Below, one piece after another: positions 14,407-22,338 of a DNA stretch of 41,410 nucleotides. This DNA comes from a virus. Positions within the stretch are counted from its first letter, which is position 1. Each line of letters begins with the position of its first letter. The position numbers and the translations under genes were made by a program. Under the pieces are notes generated by a model, which worked only from the letters and a program-made list of their open reading frames with translations, made no database searches and was not told the DNA's origin. The stretch covers positions 1 to 41,410 of IMG/VR virus record IMGVR_UViG_3300047446_000091; one strand, written 5' to 3'.

Positions 14407-14676
14407 CTATCGGTGAAAAGACGGGGTCGACCCGTAAGCGGGTGTGCGGATAGCGGACGAGGAATGCAGCGCGCTCGTTACCTGCACCGCATCCGCATTG
14501 CGAATCAGCCACTCACCGAGCGCCTTGGCTTCGGTCGGGGTCATCTTGGCCCGGTCGCCCACAACGGCGAGGGAGACATGTCCCGGCTCGCGGTCGTTGT
14601 GCCAGGCAAGCACCCGCCCACCCTTTTCGGCCGTTAGTTCAGCCTTGACCTCTCGCGTTTCCTTGAGGTTCGTCAT
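14407..14676 (-). CDS. Hypothetical protein
   Basis: An 89-residue protein. ATG at 14676 with AGGA upstream; an in-frame ATG at 14694 overlaps the end of the preceding gene. Beta-type core (RVLAWHNDREPGHVSLAVVG) and helix (TPTEAKALGEWLIRNADAVQ), with a flexible tail. It resembles the beta-then-helix layout of the 115-residue neighbour, so the two may be distant paralogues. Function unknown. Confidence 0.6.
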   Translation of the reverse strand: MTNLKETREVKAELTAEKGGRVLAWHNDREPGHVSLAVVGDRAKMTPTEAKALGEWLIRNADAVQVTSALHSSSAIRTPAYGSTPSFHR

Positions 14677-14680
14677 CTTC

Positions 14681-14845
14681 CTAATCCCACCCATGTTCGT
14701 TCGCCTCGTCGTCGTGTTCGTCGAGCAAGCGGGAGAGGCTGAGGCTTTCCAGCGCCTCAAGCCTCTCCGCTGATTCCCTCACCCCGAGCGTCGGGTGCGC
14801 ACCGGAGTCAATCTCGTCAAGCGCGGGCATAAACCGCTTGCCCAT
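14681..14845 (-). CDS. Small hypothetical protein
   Basis: A 54-residue acidic protein beginning MGKRFMPALDEID and ending in a Leu/Glu-rich helix and DEHDDEANEHGWD. ATG at 14845; the ribosome-binding site is weak. The open frame continues upstream, overlapping the end of the previous gene in another frame (WWLRPRFRKPA), without a start codon. Function unknown. Confidence 0.5.
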   Translation of the reverse strand: MGKRFMPALDEIDSGAHPTLGVRESAERLEALESLSLSRLLDEHDDEANEHGWD

Positions 14846-14876
14846 GTCAGGCTCGCTTTCCGGTCCCGCCGCTGGT

Positions 14877-15053
14877 TTACGAAAGCGCGGTCTCAGCCAC
14901 CACGAGAGCGGCGATCAGTGGACCGGCCTCCGCGAGGCTCTTACGAACCGTGGCGGTGACCTCGTCGTTGCGGTTGTAGTGGATGAACTCAACGGTGTCC
15001 GCGTCGGTGCGGATGTACTGGATACGGCCACCGCCGGGAAGGGTGTAAGTCAT
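14877..15053 (-). CDS. Small hypothetical protein
   Basis: A 58-residue protein beginning MTYTLPGGGRIQYIRTDADT. ATG at 15053 with AGGAGAAA upstream. A short beta hairpin region is followed by the helix TVRKSLAEAGPLIAALVVAETA. Function unknown. First gene downstream of the tRNA at 15086. Confidence 0.6.
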   Translation of the reverse strand: MTYTLPGGGRIQYIRTDADTVEFIHYNRNDEVTATVRKSLAEAGPLIAALVVAETALS

Positions 15054-15085
15054 TTCTGTTTCTCCTCTGATTTGGTGGTGCGGAG

Positions 15086-15160
15086 CGCCCCGGGCGGGAT
15101 TCGAACCCGCAGCCTCCCCCTTGAATGGCGGGGGTGTTCTGCCGCTTGAACTACCGGGGC
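15086..15160 (-). tRNA. tRNA with 9-nt anticodon loop (identity uncertain)
   Basis: A clear cloverleaf: acceptor GCCCCGG/CCGGGGC, D stem GTTC/GAAC, anticodon stem CCCCC/GGGGG, variable loop AGGCT, T stem GCGGG/CCCGC with loop TTCGAAT, discriminator G, no CCA. The anticodon loop is GCCATTCAA, 9 nt in place of 7. Aligning the last seven bases to tRNA-Glu would give anticodon TTC; a centred reading gives ATT. It may be a frameshift-competent or decayed tRNA. Confidence 0.8.
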
Positions 15161-15172
15161 GGTACTTAGGTG

Positions 15173-15189
15173 TGAGAGGGCGTCTCTAG
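15173..15189 (-). promoter_or_regulatory. Early 17-bp element (upstream of tRNA)
   Basis: Minus-strand CTAGAGACGCCCTCTCA, exact, followed by CACCTAAGTACC. Its TAG is the stop codon of the 113-residue gene. The tRNA 5' end lies 13 bp downstream. Confidence 0.7.
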
Positions 15190-15527
15190 CGCGCCTCGTA
15201 GCCCGCTATCCGGCCGTCGGCGTAGTGCACGAACACTTCCGGCGTGTCCTTGCCCAGCGAGAGCCGGTATTCCTCGTCCACGGGCTCGCCGTAGATGATC
15301 GGTGTGTCGGTGCCCGAGTGCGCCCACGCCCGGTACCAGCGGTCGCCGCAGCAACTGCAATCCGGTCCGTAGTCGTCGGCGCCGTCGAAGTAGAGGCCGA
15401 TCCGTCCGGCACGGTCGTTGGCCTCGTCCTCGTTGCGCGCCTCAACGATCACGTGCCGCCCGATACCGCGCGACGCGTCATAGTCGAAACCGCCGCCGCT
15501 GTTGTTTTGGTTGAACTCGAAGAACAC
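15186..15527 (-). CDS. Conserved actinophage protein with CSCC-GDRW motif
   Basis: A 113-residue acidic protein beginning MFFEFNQNNSGGGFDYD, with GPDCSCCGDRWYRAW near the middle. The N-terminal FEFNQNNSGG and CxCCGxRW are, as I recall, shared by a small family found widely in actinobacteriophages; function unknown. GTG at 15527 has GAGGAGAA upstream. The early 17-bp element lies 38 bp before the start. Confidence 0.7.
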   Translation of the reverse strand: MFFEFNQNNSGGGFDYDASRGIGRHVIVEARNEDEANDRAGRIGLYFDGADDYGPDCSCCGDRWYRAWAHSGTDTPIIYGEPVDEEYRLSLGKDTPEVFVHYADGRIAGYEAR

Positions 15528-15564
15528 TGAATTTCTCCTCTGTGCGGGTGTCTCTGATTTGGTC

Positions 15565-15581
15565 TGAGAGGGCGTCTCTAG
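15565..15581 (-). promoter_or_regulatory. Early 17-bp element (upstream of gene 15527)
   Basis: Exact CTAGAGACGCCCTCTCA followed by GACCAAATCAGA; the start codon is 38 nt downstream. Confidence 0.7.
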
Positions 15582-15584
15582 CCC

Positions 15585-15692
15585 CTAGCGGGAGTAAATG
15601 CCGAGGGACTGAAACAGGAGTGTCAGCACGAACACGACCGTGCCTAGGCCCGTGAACCACACCCAATGGGCCACCCACCACGGGTCACGCAT
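15585..15692 (-). CDS. Tiny single-pass membrane protein
   Basis: A 35-residue protein MRDPWWVAHWVWFTGLGTVV... with one hydrophobic helix (about residues 6-32). ATG at 15692 lies within the last codons of the sigma-like gene (AATGCGTGA), so it is translationally coupled. Function unknown. Confidence 0.6.
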   Translation of the reverse strand: MRDPWWVAHWVWFTGLGTVVFVLTLLFQSLGIYSR

Positions 15693-16488
15693 TGAGGAGC
15701 GCCTCACCCTTGTTGCGGAGCGTCTCCAGCGCTTGCGCCCGGGTGTTGCCGACCGTGCTACGGGTGATCCCCAGGTACGCGGCAATCTCGTTGTCGTCCT
15801 CAAAGAACGGCACGGGGTCAATGCCGTACGTTGCCTTGAGAATGAACCGGCGCCGCTCGGAGGTGAGCGCGAGGAGCGCGTGAGCGAGATCCTTGTTCCT
15901 CTGACGCTGCCCGGCGGCTACGTCGGAAGCCTCGACGAGGTCCTCAGGCACCCCGTAGCCGTACGGGTCGGCGATCAGGTCCCCCAGGGTCGCCGCTCCC
16001 CCGTCGGTGTCCTCAGCGGGCATATCGAGGCTCGCAGCGCCCTCCCAAGCGAGGCGGGTAGCGCGGGCAAGCTCGGGGCTCAAACGGCGCTTCTCGCCGG
16101 ACACAGTGCACAGACGCTCAGCGGCTCGCACGTCGCCCTCAGCGATGCTCAGGCAGCGCGTGAACGTCTTCATTGCTTCGTGCCCGACCCCGGGGCGAGT
16201 GACACGGCGCATCTCGTCGTCAAGGGCGCCGGATATCGAGCGGTAGAGGTAGGTGGTGAAGACGGCACCGTTGCGGCCCTCGTAGTCCCGTACGGCCTCC
16301 CACACGGTCAGCCGGGCGTGCTGCTCCATGTCCTCGACGAGGTCAAGGCGGGAAGCCTTACGGCAAGCGTCGTACGAGAGTTTCTTAACCATGCCCTCGG
16401 TGCCGTCGATGATCGTGCGGCAAGCCGTCGCGTCGTTGTTCTTCGCGTTGATGACGTCGTCGGCGGTGATCGTGGGGTAGCTCGACAT
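15685..16488 (-). CDS. Phage RNA polymerase sigma factor (sigma-70 family)
   Basis: A 267-residue sigma-like protein. Residues about 30-97 (DLVEDMEQHARLTVWEAV, then a DYEGRNGAVFTTYLYRSIS-type segment) match sigma region 2, which binds core RNA polymerase and the -10 element. Residues about 203-262, with the helix-turn-helix DNEIAAYLGITRSTVGNTRAQAL, match region 4. The linker is long and acidic. It would redirect host polymerase to phage promoters. Its own gene has an exact early 17-bp element 39 nt before the start, so that element may be its target. Confidence 0.85.
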   Translation of the reverse strand: MSSYPTITADDVINAKNNDATACRTIIDGTEGMVKKLSYDACRKASRLDLVEDMEQHARLTVWEAVRDYEGRNGAVFTTYLYRSISGALDDEMRRVTRPGVGHEAMKTFTRCLSIAEGDVRAAERLCTVSGEKRRLSPELARATRLAWEGAASLDMPAEDTDGGAATLGDLIADPYGYGVPEDLVEASDVAAGQRQRNKDLAHALLALTSERRRFILKATYGIDPVPFFEDDNEIAAYLGITRSTVGNTRAQALETLRNKGEALLNA

Positions 16489-16885
16489 GTGCTCTGTTCC
16501 TTCCGGGGGACCTCGTTACTGAGGTCTGAGAGGGCGTCTCTAGCCCGGAAGGGGGCGCAAGTGGTGACGTGCGTCACACGAGGATTTGGCCGAGGGCGTG
16601 ACGGATCACGCGCCTAGGTTCCTTCCGGGTGGTGCACGGCGATTCCGCTTGCGCATCGGCATGTCGTCGTGTTCAGCACTACACACCCAGTTCGGTAGGT
16701 GGTGCTAGTGCGGTTGTTAGGTGCTGTGGAGACCGAGTTGAGGTCGTAAAGGATGTGTGAGATGCACGTACCGATACGTGACTCATCCCCTGGCATGACG
16801 TCAGGTGTCGTGAGTGACTCGACAGTTACGCGGCGGTAGCCAGAACCGAAAAAGGTGAGCGATTCTCATGTTTTTGCTCAACTCG
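16489..16885. other. Non-coding regulatory region upstream of the sigma factor gene
   Basis: About 400 bp without a convincing gene. It contains the early element at 16527-16543 and a near-palindrome GTGACGTGCGTCAC around 16563-16576. A hairpin GGCGTGA/TCACGC lies near 16592-16612, and CACGTATCGGTACGTG near 16770. A 60-codon frame at 16614-16796 lacks a ribosome-binding site. The density of inverted repeats suggests operators or a leader RNA. Confidence 0.55.
16527..16543 (-). promoter_or_regulatory. Early 17-bp element (upstream of sigma factor)
   Basis: Exact CTAGAGACGCCCTCTCA followed by GACCTCAGTAAC; start codon 39 nt downstream. Here no upstream gene ends in the motif, so it is not simply a stop-codon context. 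Confidence 0.75.
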
Positions 16886-17173
16886 CTACGCGGAGGCCCA
16901 TCGAATGTGACCCACATCACCTCCCAAATTTGGGAGGTGCCCCCTCAGCCACTCCATAGGGTCACGGTCTGACTTGCTTTGGTTACACGCCGTGCAACTT
17001 GGCCAGCAATTGCCGAGGGTGTCCTCTCCCCCACGGGCCAGCGGCACGAAATGATCAACCTGCGTCCATGGCGCCCCGCAGTAGATGCACGCCCATGCGT
17101 CCGCATCTGCCCACATTGCGTACAGTTCGGGACGTGAGGGGGTCACGCGCTCGCGCGGTCGCCGGTAGAACAC
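16886..17173 (-). CDS. HNH endonuclease
   Basis: A 95-residue HNH nuclease with CIYCG, VDHFVPLARGGED and CTACNQSK motifs. GTG at 17173 has CGAGGGGG upstream and lies just after the DNA polymerase stop. Palindrome copy 9 is inside its 3' coding end and is translated as HLPNLGG, so the operator-like repeat contributes to the protein's C-terminal tail. It could be a free-standing homing-type nuclease or a replication accessory. Confidence 0.88.
   Translation of the reverse strand: MFYRRPRERVTPSRPELYAMWADADAWACIYCGAPWTQVDHFVPLARGGEDTLGNCWPSCTACNQSKSDRDPMEWLRGHLPNLGGDVGHIRWASA
16919..16938. repeat. Palindrome copy 9 (inside a coding end)
   Basis: Perfect copy within the last codons of the HNH gene (encodes HLPNLGG). 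It is the only copy wholly inside a gene. Confidence 0.95.
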
Positions 17174-17190
17174 GTGACCCCCTCGGCTGC

Positions 17191-19038
17191 TCAGTAGTCG
17201 GCCCCGTACAGGGATCCCCAAGAACGGCCGCCGATCTCCGCCTCAGCGTCGATGGGCACTCCCCCGAGATGCATGCGCATGCAGCGCTCAATCTCGCGCG
17301 CATACTCGCTCGCCTCGTTGCGCGGCACACTCGCAAGCAACTCGTCGTGAATCGGCAAGCGGAGGTAGGGAGTTAGCCCGGCCTCGTCGCAGTTGATGAG
17401 TGCTTGTCCGAGCACATCACGCGCCGCAGACTGCACCTGATAGTTGGTCACGGCGTATGCCCGGTCCCGGTCCAGCGGGAGGTGTCGACCCGTCACGGTC
17501 ACGGTGACCATGCCGTTGGCTCGCGCTTCCCGCTGGTGACGATTGGCGAACCGCTTAATCTCCGGGTACGCCCGGTCATACGCGGCTAGGGCCCGTACAA
17601 CCTCGTCATACGGTGCACCGGTCTGACGGGAGATCGTCTGCGCCCCACCGCCGTACACCTTGCCGAACGCAATCCCCTTGGAGATCTTGCGGTGTTGCTT
17701 GGTAAACCCGGGGCCGAACACGAGGCCAGCGGTGAAGTCGTGCAAGTCACGTCCGGCGCGAATCGCTTCCTTCATACGTGTGACATCTGCGAGCGCTGCC
17801 AACACACGTAGCTCGACGGCCGCAAAGTCAGTCGACACCATGACGTGACCCTCGTCGGCGAGTAGCGCACGGCGGATCATGTGGTCAGACGAGGGCAGCG
17901 TTTGCAGAGCGAGCCCGGAGATAGACATGCGTCCCGTGCGCGCCTGCATGGTGTTGATCATGGGATGCACGCGCCCGTTGGTGTCGACCGTCTCAAGGAA
18001 CGTGTCGGCGTACGCGGAACGCCACTTGCCCGCACGCTTGGCCCTAACTACTGCCTCAGCCAACGGGTTTGGAGCACGTAGGCCCGTCCGCTCCCACTGC
18101 ATCGACATGTCGGCGAGCGACAGCAAGACAGCCTTGTCAACCTTGACGTTGCCCGACGCAGTCCGCTCAGTGAGGGTCTCCCCCATGGCGCCGAGCGCCT
18201 CAGCCACTTGGGCCGTGCTGTTGACGTTGGCTACGCCGTAGGTCGCCGCCACGTGCTCGAAATGCTCTGCCTCGTCGCGCAGGTGGCCGCGCAACCCGCG
18301 TGTGTACGCCTCGTCGAGCACGAGGCCTGTACGCATCATGAGAGAGCAGATACGGGCTAGCTCATGCTCGTACTGGACTAGCTCGGGTCGCACACCTCGG
18401 CGCTCAAGTTCAGCACTCAGGGCCACGTCGATGCGCGAGCCGAGGATGACGTCAAGTCCCGCATAGAGGTTGTAAGTTGGGTGGTCCAGCGGGATACCCG
18501 CCCACCCGGTTGCCTTGGTCAAACCCAGGGACCGGAATACCGCCGTGAGGTCGCCCTGAGTGTCCGGCGACGAGGGGTCAATGTAGTAAGCGCTGAGGGG
18601 CTTGAGGCCCGTTCCGATGCCACCCTCTTGCGGTTGCCGGGGGTCGACGAGGGACGCTTTCAGCTTTGTGTCTGTCGTGCGAGGTGCGAGCGACTCAAGG
18701 GGGATCCCGGCGTGTTCGTCCAACACGAGCCAGTCAAACGGCGCGTTGTGGATGAGCACATGATCGAGGATGCGCAGTGCCCAACGAGCAGCGTTGACGA
18801 ACGCTCCCCCGCGCTCCCAATGGATGACCCATGCAGTGTCCCGGTCGCCGAACTGCACGGTGCGCAAACGGTATCCGGGACTGTAGATGTTGAGCCCGGT
18901 TGTCTCGGTGTCGACCGCTACCGGTCCGCGCTCGTTGGCCTCAGTAAGCCAGTCCTTGAACGCGAACAAGTCGTCGAGCGTCTCGGGTATGAGCACCTCG
19001 ACGACGTCACCCGCGACGGCATGCCTGTAAACCCTCAT
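17191..19038 (-). CDS. DNA polymerase, family A
   Basis: A 615-residue DNA polymerase I-type replicase. The 3'-5' exonuclease motif DTETTG is at 43-48, followed by HNAPFDWL near 97. Polymerase motif A TDFAAVELR is near 403, the O-helix motif R450-K454-F458-Y462-G, and motif C HDEL at 564-567. There is no 5' nuclease domain, typical of phage replicases. ATG at 19038 with AAGGGGAG upstream. Transcription from the primase gene reaches it through palindrome copy 10, which lies 34 bp before the start. Confidence 0.95.
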   Translation of the reverse strand: MRVYRHAVAGDVVEVLIPETLDDLFAFKDWLTEANERGPVAVDTETTGLNIYSPGYRLRTVQFGDRDTAWVIHWERGGAFVNAARWALRILDHVLIHNAPFDWLVLDEHAGIPLESLAPRTTDTKLKASLVDPRQPQEGGIGTGLKPLSAYYIDPSSPDTQGDLTAVFRSLGLTKATGWAGIPLDHPTYNLYAGLDVILGSRIDVALSAELERRGVRPELVQYEHELARICSLMMRTGLVLDEAYTRGLRGHLRDEAEHFEHVAATYGVANVNSTAQVAEALGAMGETLTERTASGNVKVDKAVLLSLADMSMQWERTGLRAPNPLAEAVVRAKRAGKWRSAYADTFLETVDTNGRVHPMINTMQARTGRMSISGLALQTLPSSDHMIRRALLADEGHVMVSTDFAAVELRVLAALADVTRMKEAIRAGRDLHDFTAGLVFGPGFTKQHRKISKGIAFGKVYGGGAQTISRQTGAPYDEVVRALAAYDRAYPEIKRFANRHQREARANGMVTVTVTGRHLPLDRDRAYAVTNYQVQSAARDVLGQALINCDEAGLTPYLRLPIHDELLASVPRNEASEYAREIERCMRMHLGGVPIDAEAEIGGRSWGSLYGADY

Positions 19039-19071
19039 GTGTCTCCCCTTGCTGCGCAAGCCAAAGGGAGC

Positions 19072-19091
19072 ACCTACCAAATTTGGGAGGT
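19072..19091. repeat. Palindrome copy 10 (variant half-site)
   Basis: ACCTACCAAATTTGGGAGGT, the mirror of the copy-4 variant, with arms extended to GGGAGC/GCTCCC. Lies between primase and polymerase genes. Confidence 0.95.
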
Positions 19092-19111
19092 GCTCCCCGA
19101 CGGGCCGATGA

Positions 19112-21553
19112 CTACTTACCGAGGATCCCGGGACCACTTACCGGGGTCGACGCGTTGGCGATGCGCACCCCGACGAGGGCAATCCCCTTCATGGTCTTCT
19201 TGCGGAACGCCCCTCGCTCTTCCATGGCCGCGTAGAACGTGCGGCGGGTCCACACCTCGCGCTGCTGTAGCCCCTCGGCCTCACACCAGTCCCGGTAAGC
19301 GTTGTACGCCTCGTCACCGTTGAGGGTCGCCTCAGGAACCCGCTCAAGGGTGCCGGGGAAGAACCCGGCGAGTGCATCGCTGGTTTCCTTGTATTCCTGC
19401 ACGGCGCTCTTGATTACGTCCGGATCCTGTAGCCCGTCGGCAAACCACTCGACCGCACCTCGTACGGCCCATGCGGCGATGCCCTCAGACTCAGCCAGTA
19501 GCTTTGCGTCAAGGGCGTGGTCCCGCTCATGGGGCGCAAACCAGCGCTTGAACGGGATCATCTTGACGCGTCGCCACAGACCCTCGTCTTGACCCCGGAA
19601 ACGAGGCTTGTGGTTGGTCGCGAGCATGAGGAGAAAGGACGGCTTGAACTCAAAGAACTCTTGCCGAAGGAACCGAGCGCTGATCATGTCCTTACCGGTG
19701 ACCCGCTTGAGGATTGCCTCGCTCATCGGCTTGCCGCTTTCACCCTCGGAAGCCATGACGAGGCGAGCACCTCGCAGCGCCGCAATGTCGTTGGGGATAC
19801 CGCCCGACGACTTTTCCTCGAACGTGGCAAAGCCCGTGGTCTTACTGATCGTGCGGAACACAGCGGTGAGGGTGTCAGTGAGGACACTCTTGCCGTTGGC
19901 ACCCTTCCCCCACAGGACACAGAAAGCTTGTTCCGTGACGTGGCCGGTGATGCCGTAGCCGACGAGTCGGCGCATGTAGTCGGTGAGTTCGGGATTCTCG
20001 GGGAAGATCTCAGACAGGAACGATTCCCAACGGGCGCACGTCGCATCCGCGCGGTAGTCGATGTCTAGGGCGTACGTGAGCATGTCTTCCTTGGCATGTG
20101 GCGCGAGCGTCCCCGTGCGCAGGTCGACCGTTCCGTTGCGGAAACTCAGCAGGTCGGGGCGAGCGTCGAACGCCGACGCGTCGACATGCACCGTGGGCAC
20201 CGAGCGCAGCTCAGTCATGAGGGCATCAATGCGAGTCGTCATGGTGAAACCGCGCGCCTTTTGAGTCTCCCCCGCGAGCACGAGGGCAGCGCCCATGCGA
20301 TGTATTTCCTGCCTGATCTTGACCTCAGACCGCTCCCATGTCCGGCCGTTCCACACGTAGTAGCCCAGCCCGGGGGCGTACTTGATACGGCCGTCCGACC
20401 ATGCGACGAGGGCGTGAGCGTTCATCGCGTCAGACTCGCCGTAGCGGTTAATGAGACCAGCGAGAATGCGAGCCGCTTCCGTACCTTGGTCCCGGCTCAC
20501 TACGTCGGCGCCGGTCAAGTCCGTGAGTTCAGCGGATACCGCCTCTGCCGCAGCTTCGGCCGAATCCTGCACGGGTCCCGCCGACTTGACGGCACGGTGC
20601 AGCGCGAGAGGGAAGGAATGAGGGTCTCGCTCACGCCACTTAGTGAGGTCATCCTTGGGGGTCGGAATCGGCAACGCGTAGACCTTGAGGCCATGCTCGG
20701 CGAGACCCTTGGCAAGCATGCGGTTGAATCGCTGCCCGGCCTCGTCGTTGTCGCCGCACGCGATTACCTGCGAGCCCTTGAGCCCCTCGGCAAGCTCGGC
20801 GATGAGTTCCGGGCTACTGGCGAGACTGGCACCTCGCACGGCAACCGCGTTGTAGCCAACAGAAACCGCTGTGAGCCCGTCTCCGGGCCCCTCAGACACG
20901 AGGGTGACTCCATACCCACCCTCACCCTTGAAAACGCCGTACGGGGCCCACCGATGCCCGTCAGGGTTGCGGAGCGACACCCACCGTCCCGGGCAGTCGC
21001 CGGAAAGGTCGCGCCCCTGTAGTCCGCGTATGACTCCGTCGAAACCGACGAGAGGCACCGTGAGGCGCGGGTACGAGGTGAACGCACGAGACCGGTACGG
21101 GAACCGATGCTTACCGGCGGAGTACTCCCCAGGGTCCACCCCGAGAAACAGTTCGCATGCCGTGTCGGCGTCCAGCCCGAACCGTTCGTCGACGTACGCC
21201 CGTGCCTTTGCCGACCATGTGTTGTCGTAGTCGAGCAGTGCATGCGACGTTTCCTCAACGTACATGCGCAGTGCGGCAGTTGGACCGGGGCCGACGAGGA
21301 CCGGCTTTTCCTTGGCTACCGTGAGCCCCTCCCCCGTCACGTCGAACATGTCCGGCCACGTCAGGTTTGCAGCCTTGACCACGTCATCGGACTTACAGCC
21401 CGAACGGCAGGTGAGGCGAACCTTGTTGTCATCGCCGCGCCATATGCGGAGCGACGGCCGAGAATCAGCGTGCGCCGGACACTGCGCGAGATACCCGCCG
21501 TCCGCTTCCTCCGATACCTGAGTGAAGCGTGCGAGCACATCAGAGAACTGCAT
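19112..21553 (-). CDS. Primase/helicase (CHC2 zinc finger, TOPRIM, SF3 helicase)
   Basis: An 813-residue replication protein. The N-terminal zinc site is CPAH (25-28) with CRSGC (49-53). The TOPRIM domain has SEGPGDG (220-226) and DNDEAG (268-273). A D5-type linker domain follows, then an SF3/P4-type helicase with Walker A GKGANGKS (549-556) and a downstream MLATNHKPRF sensor segment. It would unwind DNA and lay primers for the polymerase encoded next. ATG at 21553 has GGAAAGG upstream, and the early 17-bp element lies 33 nt before it. Confidence 0.95.
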   Translation of the reverse strand: MQFSDVLARFTQVSEEADGGYLAQCPAHADSRPSLRIWRGDDNKVRLTCRSGCKSDDVVKAANLTWPDMFDVTGEGLTVAKEKPVLVGPGPTAALRMYVEETSHALLDYDNTWSAKARAYVDERFGLDADTACELFLGVDPGEYSAGKHRFPYRSRAFTSYPRLTVPLVGFDGVIRGLQGRDLSGDCPGRWVSLRNPDGHRWAPYGVFKGEGGYGVTLVSEGPGDGLTAVSVGYNAVAVRGASLASSPELIAELAEGLKGSQVIACGDNDEAGQRFNRMLAKGLAEHGLKVYALPIPTPKDDLTKWRERDPHSFPLALHRAVKSAGPVQDSAEAAAEAVSAELTDLTGADVVSRDQGTEAARILAGLINRYGESDAMNAHALVAWSDGRIKYAPGLGYYVWNGRTWERSEVKIRQEIHRMGAALVLAGETQKARGFTMTTRIDALMTELRSVPTVHVDASAFDARPDLLSFRNGTVDLRTGTLAPHAKEDMLTYALDIDYRADATCARWESFLSEIFPENPELTDYMRRLVGYGITGHVTEQAFCVLWGKGANGKSVLTDTLTAVFRTISKTTGFATFEEKSSGGIPNDIAALRGARLVMASEGESGKPMSEAILKRVTGKDMISARFLRQEFFEFKPSFLLMLATNHKPRFRGQDEGLWRRVKMIPFKRWFAPHERDHALDAKLLAESEGIAAWAVRGAVEWFADGLQDPDVIKSAVQEYKETSDALAGFFPGTLERVPEATLNGDEAYNAYRDWCEAEGLQQREVWTRRTFYAAMEERGAFRKKTMKGIALVGVRIANASTPVSGPGILGK

Positions 21554-21585
21554 GTGGGTTGACCTTTCCTCTCTTCACTCAGGTA

Positions 21586-21602
21586 TGAGAGGGCGTCTCT
21601 AG
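21586..21602 (-). promoter_or_regulatory. Early 17-bp element (upstream of primase/helicase)
   Basis: Exact CTAGAGACGCCCTCTCA followed by TACCTGAGTGAA; its TAG ends the HNH gene and the primase start is 33 nt downstream. Confidence 0.75.
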
Positions 21603-22021
21603 AACGGCGGGACGTACCCGAACGTCTCAGACCACTCAGCTAGTGTCTTGGCACCCTTGCTGAGGTTGCACGGAGCGCATGCCGGAACGATGTTCGCCTC
21701 AACGTCCGCACCACCCTTGGCAATTGGCTGCACGTGGTCAAGGTGAGTGGCGAACGCGTCGCAGTAGGCACACATGTGCTTCCAGCGGGCGAGGATGGCC
21801 GTACGGGAGTAAGGGACATGCTCGACACCCGCAGCCTCAGCACGGCGCTTGTGGGTTAGCTCATGCCTCTTGTCCGGGGGCAACGAGGCGTAGTAGCTGC
21901 GGCGATGCTGCGCCTGTAGCTTCCGGCGACATGTGGCACATGTGCTTGAGGGTCGCTTGGCCTTACCGGCAAGGAACTGATCGGCGGGCTTTCCCCGCCC
22001 GCATAGCCGACACACCTTCAC
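21599..22021 (-). CDS. HNH endonuclease with N-terminal zinc finger
   Basis: A 140-residue protein. Residues 1-40 carry CRLCGRGKPADQF and CATCRRK, the same type of zinc module seen in the endonuclease VII-like protein. The C-terminal HNH core is CAYCDAFATHLDHVQPIAKGG with CAPCNLSKG. GTG at 22021 has GGGGAGGG upstream and overlaps the stop of the 24-residue gene. It lies ahead of the replication genes and may be a mobile intruder or a replication-linked nicking enzyme. Confidence 0.9.
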   Translation of the reverse strand: MKVCRLCGRGKPADQFLAGKAKRPSSTCATCRRKLQAQHRRSYYASLPPDKRHELTHKRRAEAAGVEHVPYSRTAILARWKHMCAYCDAFATHLDHVQPIAKGGADVEANIVPACAPCNLSKGAKTLAEWSETFGYVPPF

Positions 22022-22092
22022 CGCTTGAGCCCTCCCCACGTCACGTAATACAGTGTCAGCCCACAGAACATGCCAGCGAAGAATGCTGTCAC
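22018..22092 (-). CDS. Tiny membrane protein
   Basis: A 24-residue hydrophobic peptide (VTAFFAGMFCGLTLYYVTWGGLKR) with one transmembrane-type helix and a basic C-terminus. The GTG overlaps the stop of the gene before it, and its stop overlaps the next start (GTGA both times), with AGGTGAGG upstream. Small but well embedded in the operon. Confidence 0.5.
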   Translation of the reverse strand: MTAFFAGMFCGLTLYYVTWGGLKR

Positions 22093-22265
22093 TGAAGCCA
22101 CCTCACCTCTGCGCCACGGCTCACCGCATGCGCTATCGCGTCCACGTATCGGGCCCAATCCGGCCTCGTACGTGCCTCGTTCAGCAACCGCACCGTGTCC
22201 CCCGCACCGAGGGCGCGAACGTCCCCCAATGCCGGTCCGTAGTAGCGGCTGATATGCAGGGTCAC
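22089..22265 (-). CDS. Small hypothetical protein
   Basis: A 58-residue protein starting at GTG 22265 with CGGAGG 5 nt upstream. Sequence TLHISRYYGPALGDVRALGAGDTVRLLNEARTRPDWARYVDAI suggests a short alpha/beta fold. Function unknown. It follows a terminator-like hairpin at 22284-22319. Confidence 0.55.
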   Translation of the reverse strand: MTLHISRYYGPALGDVRALGAGDTVRLLNEARTRPDWARYVDAIAHAVSRGAEVRWLQ

Positions 22266-22283
22266 CAAACCTCCGAAACACAA

Positions 22284-22319
22284 ATGCCCGGCAAGCACCG
22301 AGAGGCACTTGCCGGGCAA
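22284..22319 (-). terminator. Strong hairpin after gene 22339
   Basis: Stem TGCCCGGCAAG / CTTGCCGGGCA extended by an inner TGC pair, followed by TTTG on the minus strand, 20 bp past the stop. Confidence 0.7.
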
Positions 22320-22338
22320 GATTGATGGGCGCTAGCCC

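Noticed and set aside
16614-16796. 60-codon minus-strand frame upstream of the sigma gene
   Set aside because: No ribosome-binding site, Thr/Ser-rich composition unlike neighbours, and it overlaps inverted repeats of the control region.
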